The notes under the pieces were generated by a model, which was not told the origin of the DNA, made no database searches, and saw only the letters and a list, made by a program, of their open reading frames with translations. A program made the position numbers and the translations under genes. A stretch of 46,045 nucleotides of DNA from positions 1 through 46,045 of the IMG/VR virus record IMGVR_UViG_3300005253_000333. One strand, 5' to 3'. The DNA is from a virus. Every line of letters starts with the position of its first letter. The first letter of the stretch is position 1. This document shows, one piece after another, positions 1-9,674 of the stretch.

Positions 1-3000
1 CGTCGAGGACCTCGAACGACTCGACCTGCATGTCCCCGCCCTGGCCACCGCTCCCGTCGCTGTAGATGCGCGTCGCCGAGAGGTCGGCGAACTCGGTCAG
101 GATCGAGACGAAGAGCTGCCCGACGTGGTTGATGCCCACGTCGACGTCGCTGCTCTGCGCGAACTCGGCAAGCACCGCGCGGATCGACGTGAACGCGCCC
201 TCGTTCCCGAGCATGCCGGCGCCGACATAGCCGCCGTCGATGCGGAGCGCGGTCTGATCGTCGGCCTCGTCGAAGCTGTCGAGATCGATTTGCTCCTCGC
301 CGTCGATGAGGAACGTCGGCGTTACGCCCCAGCCGCCGCTCTGATAGTTGCCGACCAGGAAGTTCGCCGCGCAGTGCTTGAACTGCTGGAGCACGCGCTC
401 GATCAGCATGCCAGAGCCGTCGCCGATGTCCTCGATGCCCAGCACGTTCGCGAGGACCCTCTCGGGCACCGGGTCCTCGGTCGTGTAGATGAGCGTGTAG
501 CGGCGCACGTTCCCGTCGGCGTCGGTCAGGTCGCGGAAGTCGTCGGCGAACGGCCAGCCGGTCTTGGCAGGGATGAGCCAGCTCACACCGATCTCGGCGT
601 CCTGGACCTGCTGGAACGTGTCGGCGTCCGGCCGCTCGCCGTCGGCGTCGACGCCGGCGCCCGCGTCGTCAGCGCGGCTCTTGAAGATCGCCTGGACCTC
701 CTTGACGGCGTGACTCGCGAGCAGGAACCGCTGGTAGCGAACGCTGCTGATGACCTCGGTCCCGACGTGGATGAGCGGCACGGCCCCGGCATTGTCGCGC
801 GCCTTCGGTGGCCTCCCTGGCTTGCCGCTCGGCAGGAGCACCGGCGGACGTTGCCGCCCGAAGACGAGCGTGTCGAGCAGCGAGAGCACCGTCGCGGCGA
901 CATCGGTCCGTTGATCGAACCAGCCCCGGTCGTCCGCGTGGAAGGCCGTCCAGCGAAAGATCGAGTAGCCGACCGCGTCCGCGAACGCGTCCCACGTGAC
1001 CCGCGCATCCCGATCGCCGTGGCGCGGCGCGAAGCTCGTCTTGTCGGAGCTGATGTCGTCCCCATCGAGGAGCGCATCGAGGATCGCTTCGCCGGGCCGG
1101 CTGAAGCCGCCGTCGGCCAGCCGCGCGTAGACGAGATACTTGACGCTCTCGCGCAGCCCGAGCGCGCGCGTCCCGCCCGTCGCGTCGTTCGCCAATTGCT
1201 CGCGCGTCTGATTCCGTGGGACGTCGTCGTCGCTGAACGACGTCGCCCCACCCGCGAGTTGCGAGAAGGCGAACTGCCGGAAGTCCTGGCGCGTCGAGCT
1301 GTAGAGCAGGATCTCGGTCGCGCTGGCGACCACGTTCCAGGTGACCGTGATCGACCGGTGCGTGTTGCTCGTCGTCGCCGAGACGCGCGTGCTGAGCTTC
1401 GTCTCCTTCCCGCCCACGATGGCGCTCACGCGGTAGTGGCGCGTGACGTCTTGGTTCTCCGGTGTCAACCCGCCGCCACCGGCGCTTGCCAGAGTCACCG
1501 AGGCCGAGGCGAACAGGAAGAAGTGATGCGTGACGCCGAGGATCGACATGACAAACTGGACCGTGAACCCGGTCCCCGTCGGGAACGGATCCACAATCCG
1601 GGCGGCGGCGTCCGCGGGCGAGCCCCAATCGCAGCTAATGTTCGTCGGGTGCGACGTGTGCTTCCACGTCGCCCCGCTTCCGGCCGCTTGTGGCCGGAGC
1701 ATCAGCCACAGCGGCGCCAGGACCGGGCTGCTGACGATCAGCGTCCCGCCCGTGCCCACGTAGGACCCCGACTCCATGAAGGCATCGAGCGCATTATTCA
1801 GGTTCTTCCACGCGAACCAGTAGAAGGTCACCGTGCTCTGGTTGACGAGAGTGTCCGCCCCGACCTGAAACCCGTCGGAGTTGAACGCCTGGATAAGGTC
1901 GGTGGTCTGCGCCGTCGACGCCAGGATCGTCGACTCGTCGCCGCTGTGCGACAGCCCGCGGTAGACGGCCGCACTGCCGGTCTCGTTCTTGACGAACAGA
2001 TAAGCCGGCTGGAAGCCCGCCGCAATCACGATGTCCCGGTCGTCGGCGCCGTCGCCGACGTAGGTGCCGTGCTTGAAGAACTCCTCCGTGCCCTTCGAGA
2101 TGCAGATCACCACGTAGACCACGACGCTCTGGTTCACCCGGACGTCGCTGCCGACCGAGAAGCCATCCGCGTCGAACGACTCGATGCCTTGCGTCGCGAT
2201 CAGCCCGCCGTTCCAGTCCTGCGAGGCGAGCCCGACATAATCTCCGGTCTTGAACGCGCTCCCGATCGCACTCCCCCCGTTGCGCGCCTTGATCATCACG
2301 ACGTCGGGCTGGAACCCGATGCCGGTGATTGCCCGGCCTGTCGTGCCGTCTCCCGTGTAGGTGATGATCTCGTGCTGATAGCCCGCCGTGAGCGTCGCGA
2401 CCGCGGTGACGCCACTCGGCGCGGCGCCGGACTGCGCGACCCCTTTCGCTGCGACGTTCGCCACCGCCAGCGGCACCGTGACGCCGGCCGGGGAGGCGGC
2501 GCCCTGCGACTCGTCCGGGAACGAGCTGAGCGAGCCATAGATGATCGGCTCCGGGCCGTCGAGATTGTCTTCGGGGCAGTCGCCGAAGAACGTCGGTGAG
2601 ATGCGGCGCCTCGGGATCTGGTCGCGGTTCCGTCCACTCCGATCCGTGCGGAGCACGGCGCCGGTCGCCTCGAACTCGAACTGGAGGTTGCTGCTCGGGT
2701 TGTAGCGCTCGACGATGCCGCGGCCGAGCGTGAACGGCTTGATCTCCAGGAAGCGGTCCCGGATCGTGTGCACCCGCAGCAGCACATCGCGCCCGATGAA
2801 GGCCCGCGTCGCCTCGGCCCGGAGCAGCTTGCGGATCTCGCGGTCGCTGTCGTTCAGCGTCCAGCCGAACGCCACATCTTCGGGCTGCCCGCCGAAGTCG
2901 GACAGGCCGCGCTCAATCGTTGAGAAGCTGAGGACGCGTCCCTCCTGAAACTCCTGCTCGGTCCGCGGCGCGTCGCCGACTGGGAGCGTCGGCTGGGCCG

Positions 3001-4219
3001 GCGGCGCCGCGACGTCCTGCGCACCCCAGACGTGCACCTGGTCGTTCGAGTCGATGAACTCGACCCACGTCATCGGGATCGTGTCGCCCCGGACCGCGTC
3101 CTCGGAGGTGAGCAGCGCCTCGGCGCGCGTGCAGAGCAGCTCTCCGATGATGGCGTTCAGTCCGAGCGTCGTCCCGGTCTTGTTCCGCAGACCCATGTTC
3201 TGCGCGTTGAACTCGGCCTCGGTCAGGTCGGCGTAGCGCGTCGCCTCGCGGAAGGTTCCCGTCGGACCGACGGTCACCAGGAACTCGACGCCCGAGATCA
3301 GGATCGCGTGCGTCTCCGTCGGGGAGGTCCCGTTGGCAACGACGTTGACCTTCCACGCCGTGACGCCCCGCACGCACATCGGTCGGTGGTGAATGATGAC
3401 CTGGTCGCCGTTCGCGGGGATGCTAACGACGTCCAGGTCGGCTAAGTCCATCGGCCGCTCGTCGAGATCGTCGCGGTCACCGGTCTGCCCGATGGACTGC
3501 GGATCGTCGATCACGTCGACCGGCACGGGCGCGACGACGGTCTGCACGGGCACCGAGAACGCGATGCCGTCATCGTGGACCTCGAAGACGATGTCGTCAT
3601 AGTCGAAGTCCACCGTCGCCACCGGCACGACGTTCGGGCTCCCGATCGCGACCGACGTTATTCGGAAGCTGACCGACGGGGATTTCTGATCAGACCCGCT
3701 CTGGACGTCGGCGCCGTGGACGCGCACGGTGACCCGGAGGAAGTCATCCGCCGCGGAACCCGACGTGTCGTCGTGGATGACGGTGTCGACCTCGACGCGA
3801 TACCACCGGTTCTTGACGACGGTCCCGATCGACGTGAAGCCGATCGCGTCGACGCTGACGAAAATCTCGGCCTCGTTCGTCGGCGAGCTGTCGATGTAGA
3901 GCCCCGCGAGGATGAAGGTCGCGTCGCCGAAGGTCCACCCGCCGACCGCGTGCTTATCAGCCGACGGGAACGCGTTGAAGCGCACCCAGAAGCGGAGCTT
4001 CCCGATGAGATCTGGCGCGCCCGGCACGGCTGGCCCAGGATTCGGGATCAGGTCGAAGCGGTAGTTCCCGCCGGCGGCTGCGATCGCCTTCAGGATATTG
4101 AGACCGAACTGCCCCGTGCGCCGCGCCGTGCGCACGAAGAAGATCAACCCCGGCGACGGCGTCCAGCCGGCGGCCTGAAGGCCCGTTTCCATCCCGGTGA
4201 AGTCGCGGAAGACTGCCAT
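1..4219 (-). CDS. Large distal tail / tail-fibre-like protein (partial, C-terminus off the left edge)
   Basis: The reading frame is open from the ATG at 4219 (sense on the minus strand) to the window edge, giving more than 1,400 residues. The N-terminal ~220 residues look like a beta-jelly-roll (LamG-like) domain. Around residues 613-715 and 715-815 two tandem modules repeat the pattern ITGIGFQPDVVMIKARN / IVIAAGFQPAYLFVKN, resembling the DUF7483 family of virion proteins, and a third, degenerate module seems to begin just after. Fibronectin-III-like segments follow. It is the gene after the tape measure protein and a small tail protein, where siphophages encode distal tail, baseplate or receptor-binding proteins. 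Host binding is inferred from position and modular build. Only two bases separate its start from the preceding stop. Confidence 0.85.
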   Translation of the reverse strand, partial: MAVFRDFTGMETGLQAAGWTPSPGLIFFVRTARRTGQFGLNILKAIAAAGGNYRFDLIPNPGPAVPGAPDLIGKLRFWVRFNAFPSADKHAVGGWTFGDATFILAGLYIDSSPTNEAEIFVSVDAIGFTSIGTVVKNRWYRVEVDTVIHDDTSGSAADDFLRVTVRVHGADVQSGSDQKSPSVSFRITSVAIGSPNVVPVATVDFDYDDIVFEVHDDGIAFSVPVQTVVAPVPVDVIDDPQSIGQTGDRDDLDERPMDLADLDVVSIPANGDQVIIHHRPMCVRGVTAWKVNVVANGTSPTETHAILISGVEFLVTVGPTGTFREATRYADLTEAEFNAQNMGLRNKTGTTLGLNAIIGELLCTRAEALLTSEDAVRGDTIPMTWVEFIDSNDQVHVWGAQDVAAPPAQPTLPVGDAPRTEQEFQEGRVLSFSTIERGLSDFGGQPEDVAFGWTLNDSDREIRKLLRAEATRAFIGRDVLLRVHTIRDRFLEIKPFTLGRGIVERYNPSSNLQFEFEATGAVLRTDRSGRNRDQIPRRRISPTFFGDCPEDNLDGPEPIIYGSLSSFPDESQGAASPAGVTVPLAVANVAAKGVAQSGAAPSGVTAVATLTAGYQHEIITYTGDGTTGRAITGIGFQPDVVMIKARNGGSAIGSAFKTGDYVGLASQDWNGGLIATQGIESFDADGFSVGSDVRVNQSVVVYVVICISKGTEEFFKHGTYVGDGADDRDIVIAAGFQPAYLFVKNETGSAAVYRGLSHSGDESTILASTAQTTDLIQAFNSDGFQVGADTLVNQSTVTFYWFAWKNLNNALDAFMESGSYVGTGGTLIVSSPVLAPLWLMLRPQAAGSGATWKHTSHPTNISCDWGSPADAAARIVDPFPTGTGFTVQFVMSILGVTHHFFLFASASVTLASAGGGGLTPENQDVTRHYRVSAIVGGKETKLSTRVSATTSNTHRSITVTWNVVASATEILLYSSTRQDFRQFAFSQLAGGATSFSDDDVPRNQTREQLANDATGGTRALGLRESVKYLVYARLADGGFSRPGEAILDALLDGDDISSDKTSFAPRHGDRDARVTWDAFADAVGYSIFRWTAFHADDRGWFDQRTDVAATVLSLLDTLVFGRQRPPVLLPSGKPGRPPKARDNAGAVPLIHVGTEVISSVRYQRFLLASHAVKEVQAIFKSRADDAGAGVDADGERPDADTFQQVQDAEIGVSWLIPAKTGWPFADDFRDLTDADGNVRRYTLIYTTEDPVPERVLANVLGIEDIGDGSGMLIERVLQQFKHCAANFLVGNYQSGGWGVTPTFLIDGEEQIDLDSFDEADDQTALRIDGGYVGAGMLGNEGAFTSIRAVLAEFAQSSDVDVGINHVGQLFVSILTEFADLSATRIYSDGSGGQGGDMQVESFEVLD

Positions 4220-4220
4220 G

Positions 4221-5057
4221 CTACTGGCTCGAACTGTAGAGCGTCAGCCCGCGGCTGACCTCCTCGGTCACCCAGGGCCACCGGTCCCGCCGGGAGCCGA
4301 GCCGCTGGCGCGCCGCCGTCACTGAGTCGCCGCCGAAGCGCACCCACCGCGCATCGTTCACGGCCGGGTCGGGAATCTCCAGCCACGCCTGGGCGATCCC
4401 GTTCGCGTCCCGGACGAGCGAGAGGAAGTCGGCGAAGTCGACCCCGCTGTCGCCGCGGAAGAACGACGCGTTCCGCGTGCGCCACTTCGAGCCCAGGCGG
4501 TAAGCCCAGGGCACGCCGAGGTCGGTCGTGTTCGCGCGCGCCGGCAGAATCTCGCCTTCGCTCGACTCGAACAGGACGTTCCGACCGAACGAGCGCAACG
4601 CCCCCGAGAGGATGACCTGGCCGAGCGCGGGGAACTCGGTGTTGGCGCCGACGATCTCCACGGCCCAATACTGGAACGTCCGCGGGCTCACGCCAGTCAG
4701 GTCGACGAACGGGTTGACGCTGAACCGGTCGAGGTCGAACGCCGGGATCGTGATCGCTTCGTCGAGCGGCGGCGCACCCCAGGTCGCCGCGACCGAGTTG
4801 CCCTGGATGCGCACGCCCAGGCCCGCGTCGAAGTTGTGATGGATGAGCGCGACGAGGTTGATCTCCTGCGCGCTGCCGAGGTCGATCTCCCACCGGCCGC
4901 TCGTCGACGTGAGCTTCGCCGGCTTCGCCACGTTCAGGTCGCCGATGTTCTCGGCCGGGAACGCGCCATCCTCGCCGCCGCTCTCGACGGTGAACGCGCT
5001 GGCCAGCAGCGCGCCGACCGGGTTGTCCGACGGCCTGATGTATTGGAGCTTCGCCAC
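4221..5057 (-). CDS. Minor tail protein, 278 aa, discoidin-like beta-sandwich
   Basis: It starts with GTG at 5057, one base after the tape-measure stop codon, so the two are probably translationally coupled. Residues ~45-130 (SGRWEIDLGSAQEINLVAL and following) read like the beta-sandwich of discoidin / F5-F8 type C domains, which pack a carbohydrate or protein surface. The gene sits between the tape measure and the large tail protein, the usual place of the distal-tail protein or a tail-tip adaptor. No enzymatic motif is visible. Tail function is inferred from position; the fold call is tentative. Confidence 0.75.
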   Translation of the reverse strand: MAKLQYIRPSDNPVGALLASAFTVESGGEDGAFPAENIGDLNVAKPAKLTSTSGRWEIDLGSAQEINLVALIHHNFDAGLGVRIQGNSVAATWGAPPLDEAITIPAFDLDRFSVNPFVDLTGVSPRTFQYWAVEIVGANTEFPALGQVILSGALRSFGRNVLFESSEGEILPARANTTDLGVPWAYRLGSKWRTRNASFFRGDSGVDFADFLSLVRDANGIAQAWLEIPDPAVNDARWVRFGGDSVTAARQRLGSRRDRWPWVTEEVSRGLTLYSSSQ

Positions 5058-5058
5058 G

Positions 5059-8000
5059 CTAGCGCTTCTCCTCGTTGACGTTCATCGCGTCGCGGATGTC
5101 GGACCGTCCGTGTGCCCGGTTGCCGCGCAACGTCTTCACGAGCAGCGGCATGATCTTCCGGTCGAAGACCCGCTTGACATCTGCGCCATCGAGCGCGCTG
5201 ATGTTGATCTCGACGTTCACCTCGCCGGCGCCGCCGCCACCGCCACCGCTGCCGTCGAGTGGGATGACTGCCTCGGGTCCGGCTTCACCGAGCAGCGCGA
5301 GCGTCGGCCGACGCACGATGCCGCCGCGTTGAAGCCTTTCGACTTCGCTTGAGAGACGGCCCGGCAAATTCGGGAACTTCCCCACGTCGAAGGAGACATC
5401 GATCACGACATCCTGCGCGTCGAGCGCCTGGATCTTCGCGAGCAGCTCGTCGGAGAGCTGCCCGGTCGAGCCGATGGCGCCCTGCACGGCCTCGAACTCA
5501 CCCTGCGCGCCGCCGCTCATCTTCTCGATGCCCTGAAGCAGCTCGTCCGACGACATCTTCACGAGCCCGAGCCCGACCTGAATCTCGCCCGTGCCGGCGA
5601 CGAACGTGTCGGTCGCCAACTGCGCGTCCTTGCTCATCCCCGCCGTCACGTCGGCCGTCGTCTTGCCGACCTCCAACATGTTCTCGCCCACGGCGGCGAC
5701 CGCCTCGGCCATGACGCCGGTCGCTTCCTTCGTCGTCTCGCCCGTCGCGACGATCGCATCGCTCATGCCGACCATCGCCTCCACTGACTGCGCGAGCGCC
5801 TCGGGGATCTCCGTCCCGAATCGCTGGTTGAGCACCTCGGCGGTCGACACGCCGCGCGTCTCCGCGTCCATGATCGCGTCCCGGAGCGCCTGCACGCTCG
5901 GCGCGCCGACGGTCTCGGCGAGCTGGAGCGCCTCGGTCATCGGCCCCATGACCTTCTCGACGGCCGCCTGCGTCGCTTCCGGCCCCTTCGCGGTCGCGTC
6001 CCAGATCGCCTCGACGTCGGCCAGGGCTTGCGTTTCTGACAGGCCGAGCGCGAGGTAGGCGTCGCGGACGGCGATGACGTCGATCTTCCAGGCTTCGTTC
6101 CCCGCTTCGATCCGCGCCGTGTCGTTCAGCATCGACCCCGCGGTGGCCGTGAACTGCTCCGCGATCTCGCGCCCGGCCAGCTCGGCGGCGTTCGGCCCGC
6201 CGAAGATGCCCTTGAAGAAGCCGCCGATCTTCTTCAGGCCACCCCAGACGGCCTTCCCCAGCGGCACCAGCGCCTTCGCCGCGAGCGGCGCGAGCGCGAG
6301 GAGCCCGCCCGTGATCGCGGTCCCCGCGAGCCCGCCGAACGCGCCCATGATTCCGGCGAGCTTGCCGCCCTCCTTGAACACGCCGCCGAAGATGCTGCTG
6401 ACCCCACCGCCGCCGGTCAGTGCCGTCGACGCCGTTCCACTCAGTGACGAGAAGCCCTGGTTCATGCCGGGGATGAACTTCCCGAGGAACCCGCCGAGCA
6501 TCTCCGTCAGGCCGCCAAGGAAGCCGGCCTTCAACGAGTTCCAGATGTCGCTGAACGCGTCGGCGAAGCTCTTCGTCCCCGCGGTCATCTGCGCGAAGCT
6601 CCCCTCGATCGCCGTCGCCATCGTCCGGAACGCCTGGCTGCCGAACGTCGCCGCCCGTCCGGTCTCGGCCTTGACCGCGTCGGCGAGCGCCATCATCGCG
6701 ACCTCGACCTCCTGCCTGGTGGCCGTGCCGCTCTCCTTGATCAGGGTGAACGCTTCCTGGGCCGCGATGCGCGCCTCGGTCAGGGACGACGTGGTCGTCA
6801 CCCCCAGCAGCTTGTAGGCGTCGGCCATGTCCGCCGCCTTCTGCCGCGCGTCGAGCACCGACTCGCTCAGCCCCTCGACGTTGCCGGCACTTCCCTGCAT
6901 CGCAACCCCGAACACGCCAGCCCCGACCGCCGCGACGTCAATCACTTCGATGGTCTGCTGGATCGTGCCCCGGTTCCGGTCGACGGCGGCGGTCAGCGCG
7001 TCGATGCCGAGACCCGACGCCTTCGCCCGGTCCGCGAGTTCGGTGTAGGCATCCGAGAGAAGCGCCGCGACGTCCCGCTCCGACGTGCCGGCGGCGATGG
7101 CCTTCCGCTCGACCGCTTCCAGCAATCGGAGTTCCTTCGTGACCTCCGGGATCGTCGTGAAGCCCAGCTCGGTGAACGCCGCGTTGATCGCCGTCTGGCT
7201 TTTCTCCAGCTCTCCCGCGGCCTTGGCGGCATCGGCCGACGCCTGCTTCTCGCGCACCAGGGCCGCCCCCGCCTTGTCGGCGCTGAACGCCTGGCGATCC
7301 ATCTCGGCGACGACACGCGCGAGTCCCGTCGTCAACTCCTGGCCGCCCGCCTGGAGGTCCTTCGCGCGATCGGCGAGCGTCTTCATCGCGGCGGCGTCCA
7401 GCAGGCCCGCCTGGGCGAGGTTGATCATCAACCCTTCGAGCATGCTCATGTCGCTGATGAGCCCGGCGCCGCCGAGCTGCGTCGCCAGGCGTTCGGCGAC
7501 GGTGGCCGTGCTCCCCAGGCCCTCGGCGAACGCCCGCGCCTCGCGCGTCGCGGCGAGTTCGGCGTCCGTGACGCCCGCCATGCTCGCGGCCAGACTCTCG
7601 ATGGAATCACTCAGAAAATCGACCAGGCCGATCCACTCCAGGAACTTGAACAGGGCGAACGCGGCAGCGGCGATCGCGACGACGGTGGCGAGCGGGATGA
7701 GCACGGCGGTCAAGCCTGCGAACGAGAGACCGCCCGCGGCGGTCGCGACCCCGAGGCCCTGCATGGCGAAGCCGACCACACGGATCGCACTGCCGAGCAC
7801 GATGAGCGCCGGCGCCGCCACGGCCCCGAGCGCCACGAGCCCAGCGACGACGTTCTTCGCCGTCGGCGAGAGCACTTCGAGGACGTCGACGGCCCGCTGG
7901 AGCGCCCCGACGATCGTCGTGAAGCCCTCGATGATGAACGCGAACTGCCCCTTGAACGCCTCGAAGGTGGAGATGGCCGTTGTCTGGAGATCCGTCAGGG

Positions 8001-9039
8001 CCTTGTTGAACTTGAAGTCGACGGTGTCGGCGACGGTCGCGAAGCCTTCGGCGAGCGCGTCGTTCTCGCTGGCGATCGACTTCGCGATCTGGAGGAACGA
8101 CTCGCTCTGCGACCCGGCGACGCCGAGCACGGTCGACAGCGCGCGGACGTTCGGGATGACGCCGGCGAGCGCTTCGGTGTTGCCCTTGAACGCCTTCGAC
8201 AACCCGACCAGGGTCGCAGGCAGCCCCTCATCCTTGATCTGTTTGCGGAGCCCCTCGGCCGAGAGCCCCACCGACTCCAGGACCTTCGCCGCTTCCGTGG
8301 TCGGCGCCAGCAGCCCCGTCAGCACGGACCGCAGGCCCGTCGTCGCCTCTTCCGCGCTGACGCCCAGGCGGGTATAGGTCGCGACCACCGCGCCGACGTC
8401 GGCGAACGACACGCCCATCTCGGCCGCGACACCGATGACGCGACCGAGCGAGCTGGCCAGCTCTCCCGCGTTGAGGTTGCCTTCGCGGACCGTCTTGAAG
8501 AGCACGTTCGTGGCTTGGGACGCGCTGAGGTTCTCGCTCCCGTAGGCCGTGAGCGCCGACGTGACCGCGCGCGCAATATCTTCGGTCGCCCCGAGGCCGA
8601 CGGCCGACGCCTTCGCCGCCGCCTCAAGAATCTCCAGCGCCTCGGCCCCACGCGCGCCGGCCGAGGTCACGACGAAGAGCGCGTCGGCGAGTTCCTGCGG
8701 CGCCTTCGCCGTCGCGCCGGCGAGATCGAGGACGGTCTTCCGCATCCCGTCGACCTCGGTCGCGCCGATGCCGACCAAGGTGATGATCTTGGTCATCGAC
8801 ACGTCGAAGTCGTTCCCGAACTTGAACGCGGCGATGGCACCGGCGGCGAGCGCGGCCGAGAACGGCAGCATCGCCGACCCGGCCGACTGCACCTTCGTCC
8901 CGACTGTCTCGAATTGTCGACCGACGTCCTTGGCGGTTTTCCCGGCTTGACGGAGCTCGACCACGACGCGCTTCAGCTCCTTCGTGAGCTGATCGCGCAT
9001 CTTGAAGATGGCTTCGATCTCGCCGGCAGAGAACGCCAT
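5059..9039 (-). CDS. Phage tail tape measure protein, 1326 aa
   Basis: This is the longest complete gene in the window. The N-terminal third contains the classic tape-measure region (TIGR01760-like): a coiled-coil start, then residues ~75-320 with patterns such as VVTSAGARGAEALEILEAAA and AVVATYTRLGVSAEEATTGL. Hydrophobic segments lie near residues ~385-470, a second glycine/alanine-rich hydrophobic stretch near ~870-960, and the C-terminus has a glycine run (GSGGGGGGAG). Proteins of this family set tail length and are ejected ahead of the DNA; 1326 residues would fit a long flexible tail. It lies directly downstream of the frameshifted chaperone pair, as in nearly all siphophages. The start at 9039 is an ATG just after the chaperone T stop. 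Confidence 0.95.
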   Translation of the reverse strand: MAFSAGEIEAIFKMRDQLTKELKRVVVELRQAGKTAKDVGRQFETVGTKVQSAGSAMLPFSAALAAGAIAAFKFGNDFDVSMTKIITLVGIGATEVDGMRKTVLDLAGATAKAPQELADALFVVTSAGARGAEALEILEAAAKASAVGLGATEDIARAVTSALTAYGSENLSASQATNVLFKTVREGNLNAGELASSLGRVIGVAAEMGVSFADVGAVVATYTRLGVSAEEATTGLRSVLTGLLAPTTEAAKVLESVGLSAEGLRKQIKDEGLPATLVGLSKAFKGNTEALAGVIPNVRALSTVLGVAGSQSESFLQIAKSIASENDALAEGFATVADTVDFKFNKALTDLQTTAISTFEAFKGQFAFIIEGFTTIVGALQRAVDVLEVLSPTAKNVVAGLVALGAVAAPALIVLGSAIRVVGFAMQGLGVATAAGGLSFAGLTAVLIPLATVVAIAAAAFALFKFLEWIGLVDFLSDSIESLAASMAGVTDAELAATREARAFAEGLGSTATVAERLATQLGGAGLISDMSMLEGLMINLAQAGLLDAAAMKTLADRAKDLQAGGQELTTGLARVVAEMDRQAFSADKAGAALVREKQASADAAKAAGELEKSQTAINAAFTELGFTTIPEVTKELRLLEAVERKAIAAGTSERDVAALLSDAYTELADRAKASGLGIDALTAAVDRNRGTIQQTIEVIDVAAVGAGVFGVAMQGSAGNVEGLSESVLDARQKAADMADAYKLLGVTTTSSLTEARIAAQEAFTLIKESGTATRQEVEVAMMALADAVKAETGRAATFGSQAFRTMATAIEGSFAQMTAGTKSFADAFSDIWNSLKAGFLGGLTEMLGGFLGKFIPGMNQGFSSLSGTASTALTGGGGVSSIFGGVFKEGGKLAGIMGAFGGLAGTAITGGLLALAPLAAKALVPLGKAVWGGLKKIGGFFKGIFGGPNAAELAGREIAEQFTATAGSMLNDTARIEAGNEAWKIDVIAVRDAYLALGLSETQALADVEAIWDATAKGPEATQAAVEKVMGPMTEALQLAETVGAPSVQALRDAIMDAETRGVSTAEVLNQRFGTEIPEALAQSVEAMVGMSDAIVATGETTKEATGVMAEAVAAVGENMLEVGKTTADVTAGMSKDAQLATDTFVAGTGEIQVGLGLVKMSSDELLQGIEKMSGGAQGEFEAVQGAIGSTGQLSDELLAKIQALDAQDVVIDVSFDVGKFPNLPGRLSSEVERLQRGGIVRRPTLALLGEAGPEAVIPLDGSGGGGGGAGEVNVEINISALDGADVKRVFDRKIMPLLVKTLRGNRAHGRSDIRDAMNVNEEKR

Positions 9040-9042
9040 CAG

Positions 9043-9674
9043 TTAGCCTCGACGCCGCGCCTGCATCTTCGCCCGCTCGTTCGCGGCTTGCTGCCGGCGG
9101 TCGTCTTCGTTGAGCATCTCGATCGCCTCGTCGTAGTAGTCGAGGGGCAAGGCCATCAGCTCCGGATAGGAGCAGCGCATCCGTTGCATGAGCCGCAGGT
9201 CGGTCAGGCGCTCAGCTTTTTTGCGCTCGTCTCGATCGAGCTGCTCCCCACTTTTTTTAGCGGCTCCTCCGCCGCGTCTCGCGCCTCGATGAACGCCGTG
9301 ATGGCATCCTCCATGACGTCGGTCAGGGCCGAGTCGAGCGCTTCGAGCTGCCCGCGATCCTTCGACGGGATCGGGAGCTTGACGCCCGCGTCGGTCGCAA
9401 GCGACCACTCGACGATGTAGGTCTCCAGCCGGGTGTAGCCGGCGAGCTTCCAATTCAGGAGCAGCTCGGGGTCGACGTCCTTCGGGTCCTGCCCTGGCTT
9501 GGCGAAGCCGCGCATCCCGTGGATCGCCGCGCCGCGCACGGCCCGGTCCTCCCCGGTGTTGAGCCGCTTCTTGATCAGGATGTAGAACGCGCGACCGCGC
9601 CATTCGAGGTCGAGCTGGACGGTCTCGGGCTGGCAGACCCACGGATTAAAGTCATCACTGCGCTGTGTGGACAT
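9043..9674 (-). CDS. Tail assembly chaperone GT (predicted -1 frameshift fusion), 210 aa
   Basis: The second frame is open from upstream of 9258 down to a stop at 9043 and has no convincing start or ribosome binding site of its own. A -1 slip at the A AAA AAA heptamer (9252-9258) joins the first ~142 residues of G to a charged tail containing LMALPLDYYDEAIEMLNEDD and ending in a basic stretch. The expected product is 210 residues. In siphophages the GT form is made at a low ratio to G, and the T part contacts the tail tube protein. The T frame ends three bases before the tape measure start, which agrees with this model. Confidence 0.82.
9204..9674 (-). CDS. Tail assembly chaperone G (short, unshifted product), 156 aa
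   Basis: The ATG at 9674 is preceded by a near-perfect ribosome binding site (GAAGGAGG, four bases upstream), which fixes the start. The protein is small, has no catalytic motif and ends SSIETSAKKLSA. It lies between the tail tube gene and the tape measure gene, the position of lambda gpG and its analogues, which bind the tape measure protein and recruit tube subunits. An A7 run at codons 140-142 allows a -1 shift into the overlapping T frame. The assignment rests on position plus the frameshift architecture rather than on sequence identity. Confidence 0.85.
   Translation of the reverse strand: MSTQRSDDFNPWVCQPETVQLDLEWRGRAFYILIKKRLNTGEDRAVRGAAIHGMRGFAKPGQDPKDVDPELLLNWKLAGYTRLETYIVEWSLATDAGVKLPIPSKDRGQLEALDSALTDVMEDAITAFIEARDAAEEPLKKVGSSSIETSAKKLSA
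9252..9258 (-). other. Programmed -1 ribosomal frameshift site (A7 slippery heptamer)
   Basis: On the coding strand the sequence is CCG CTA AAA AAA GTG in the G frame, i.e. A AAA AAA in correct X XXY YYZ register. After a -1 slip the reading becomes GCT AAA AAA AGT and continues in the T frame. No other seven-base A run occurs in this gene pair, and it lies near the 3' end of G as expected. Confidence 0.85.

Noticed and set aside
125-2599. An 824-codon open frame on the plus strand
   Set aside because: It lies opposite the large tail protein gene, has Arg/Asp-rich, repetitive composition and no ribosome binding site or domain. The minus-strand frame shows clear domain patterns, so this is a GC-driven shadow.
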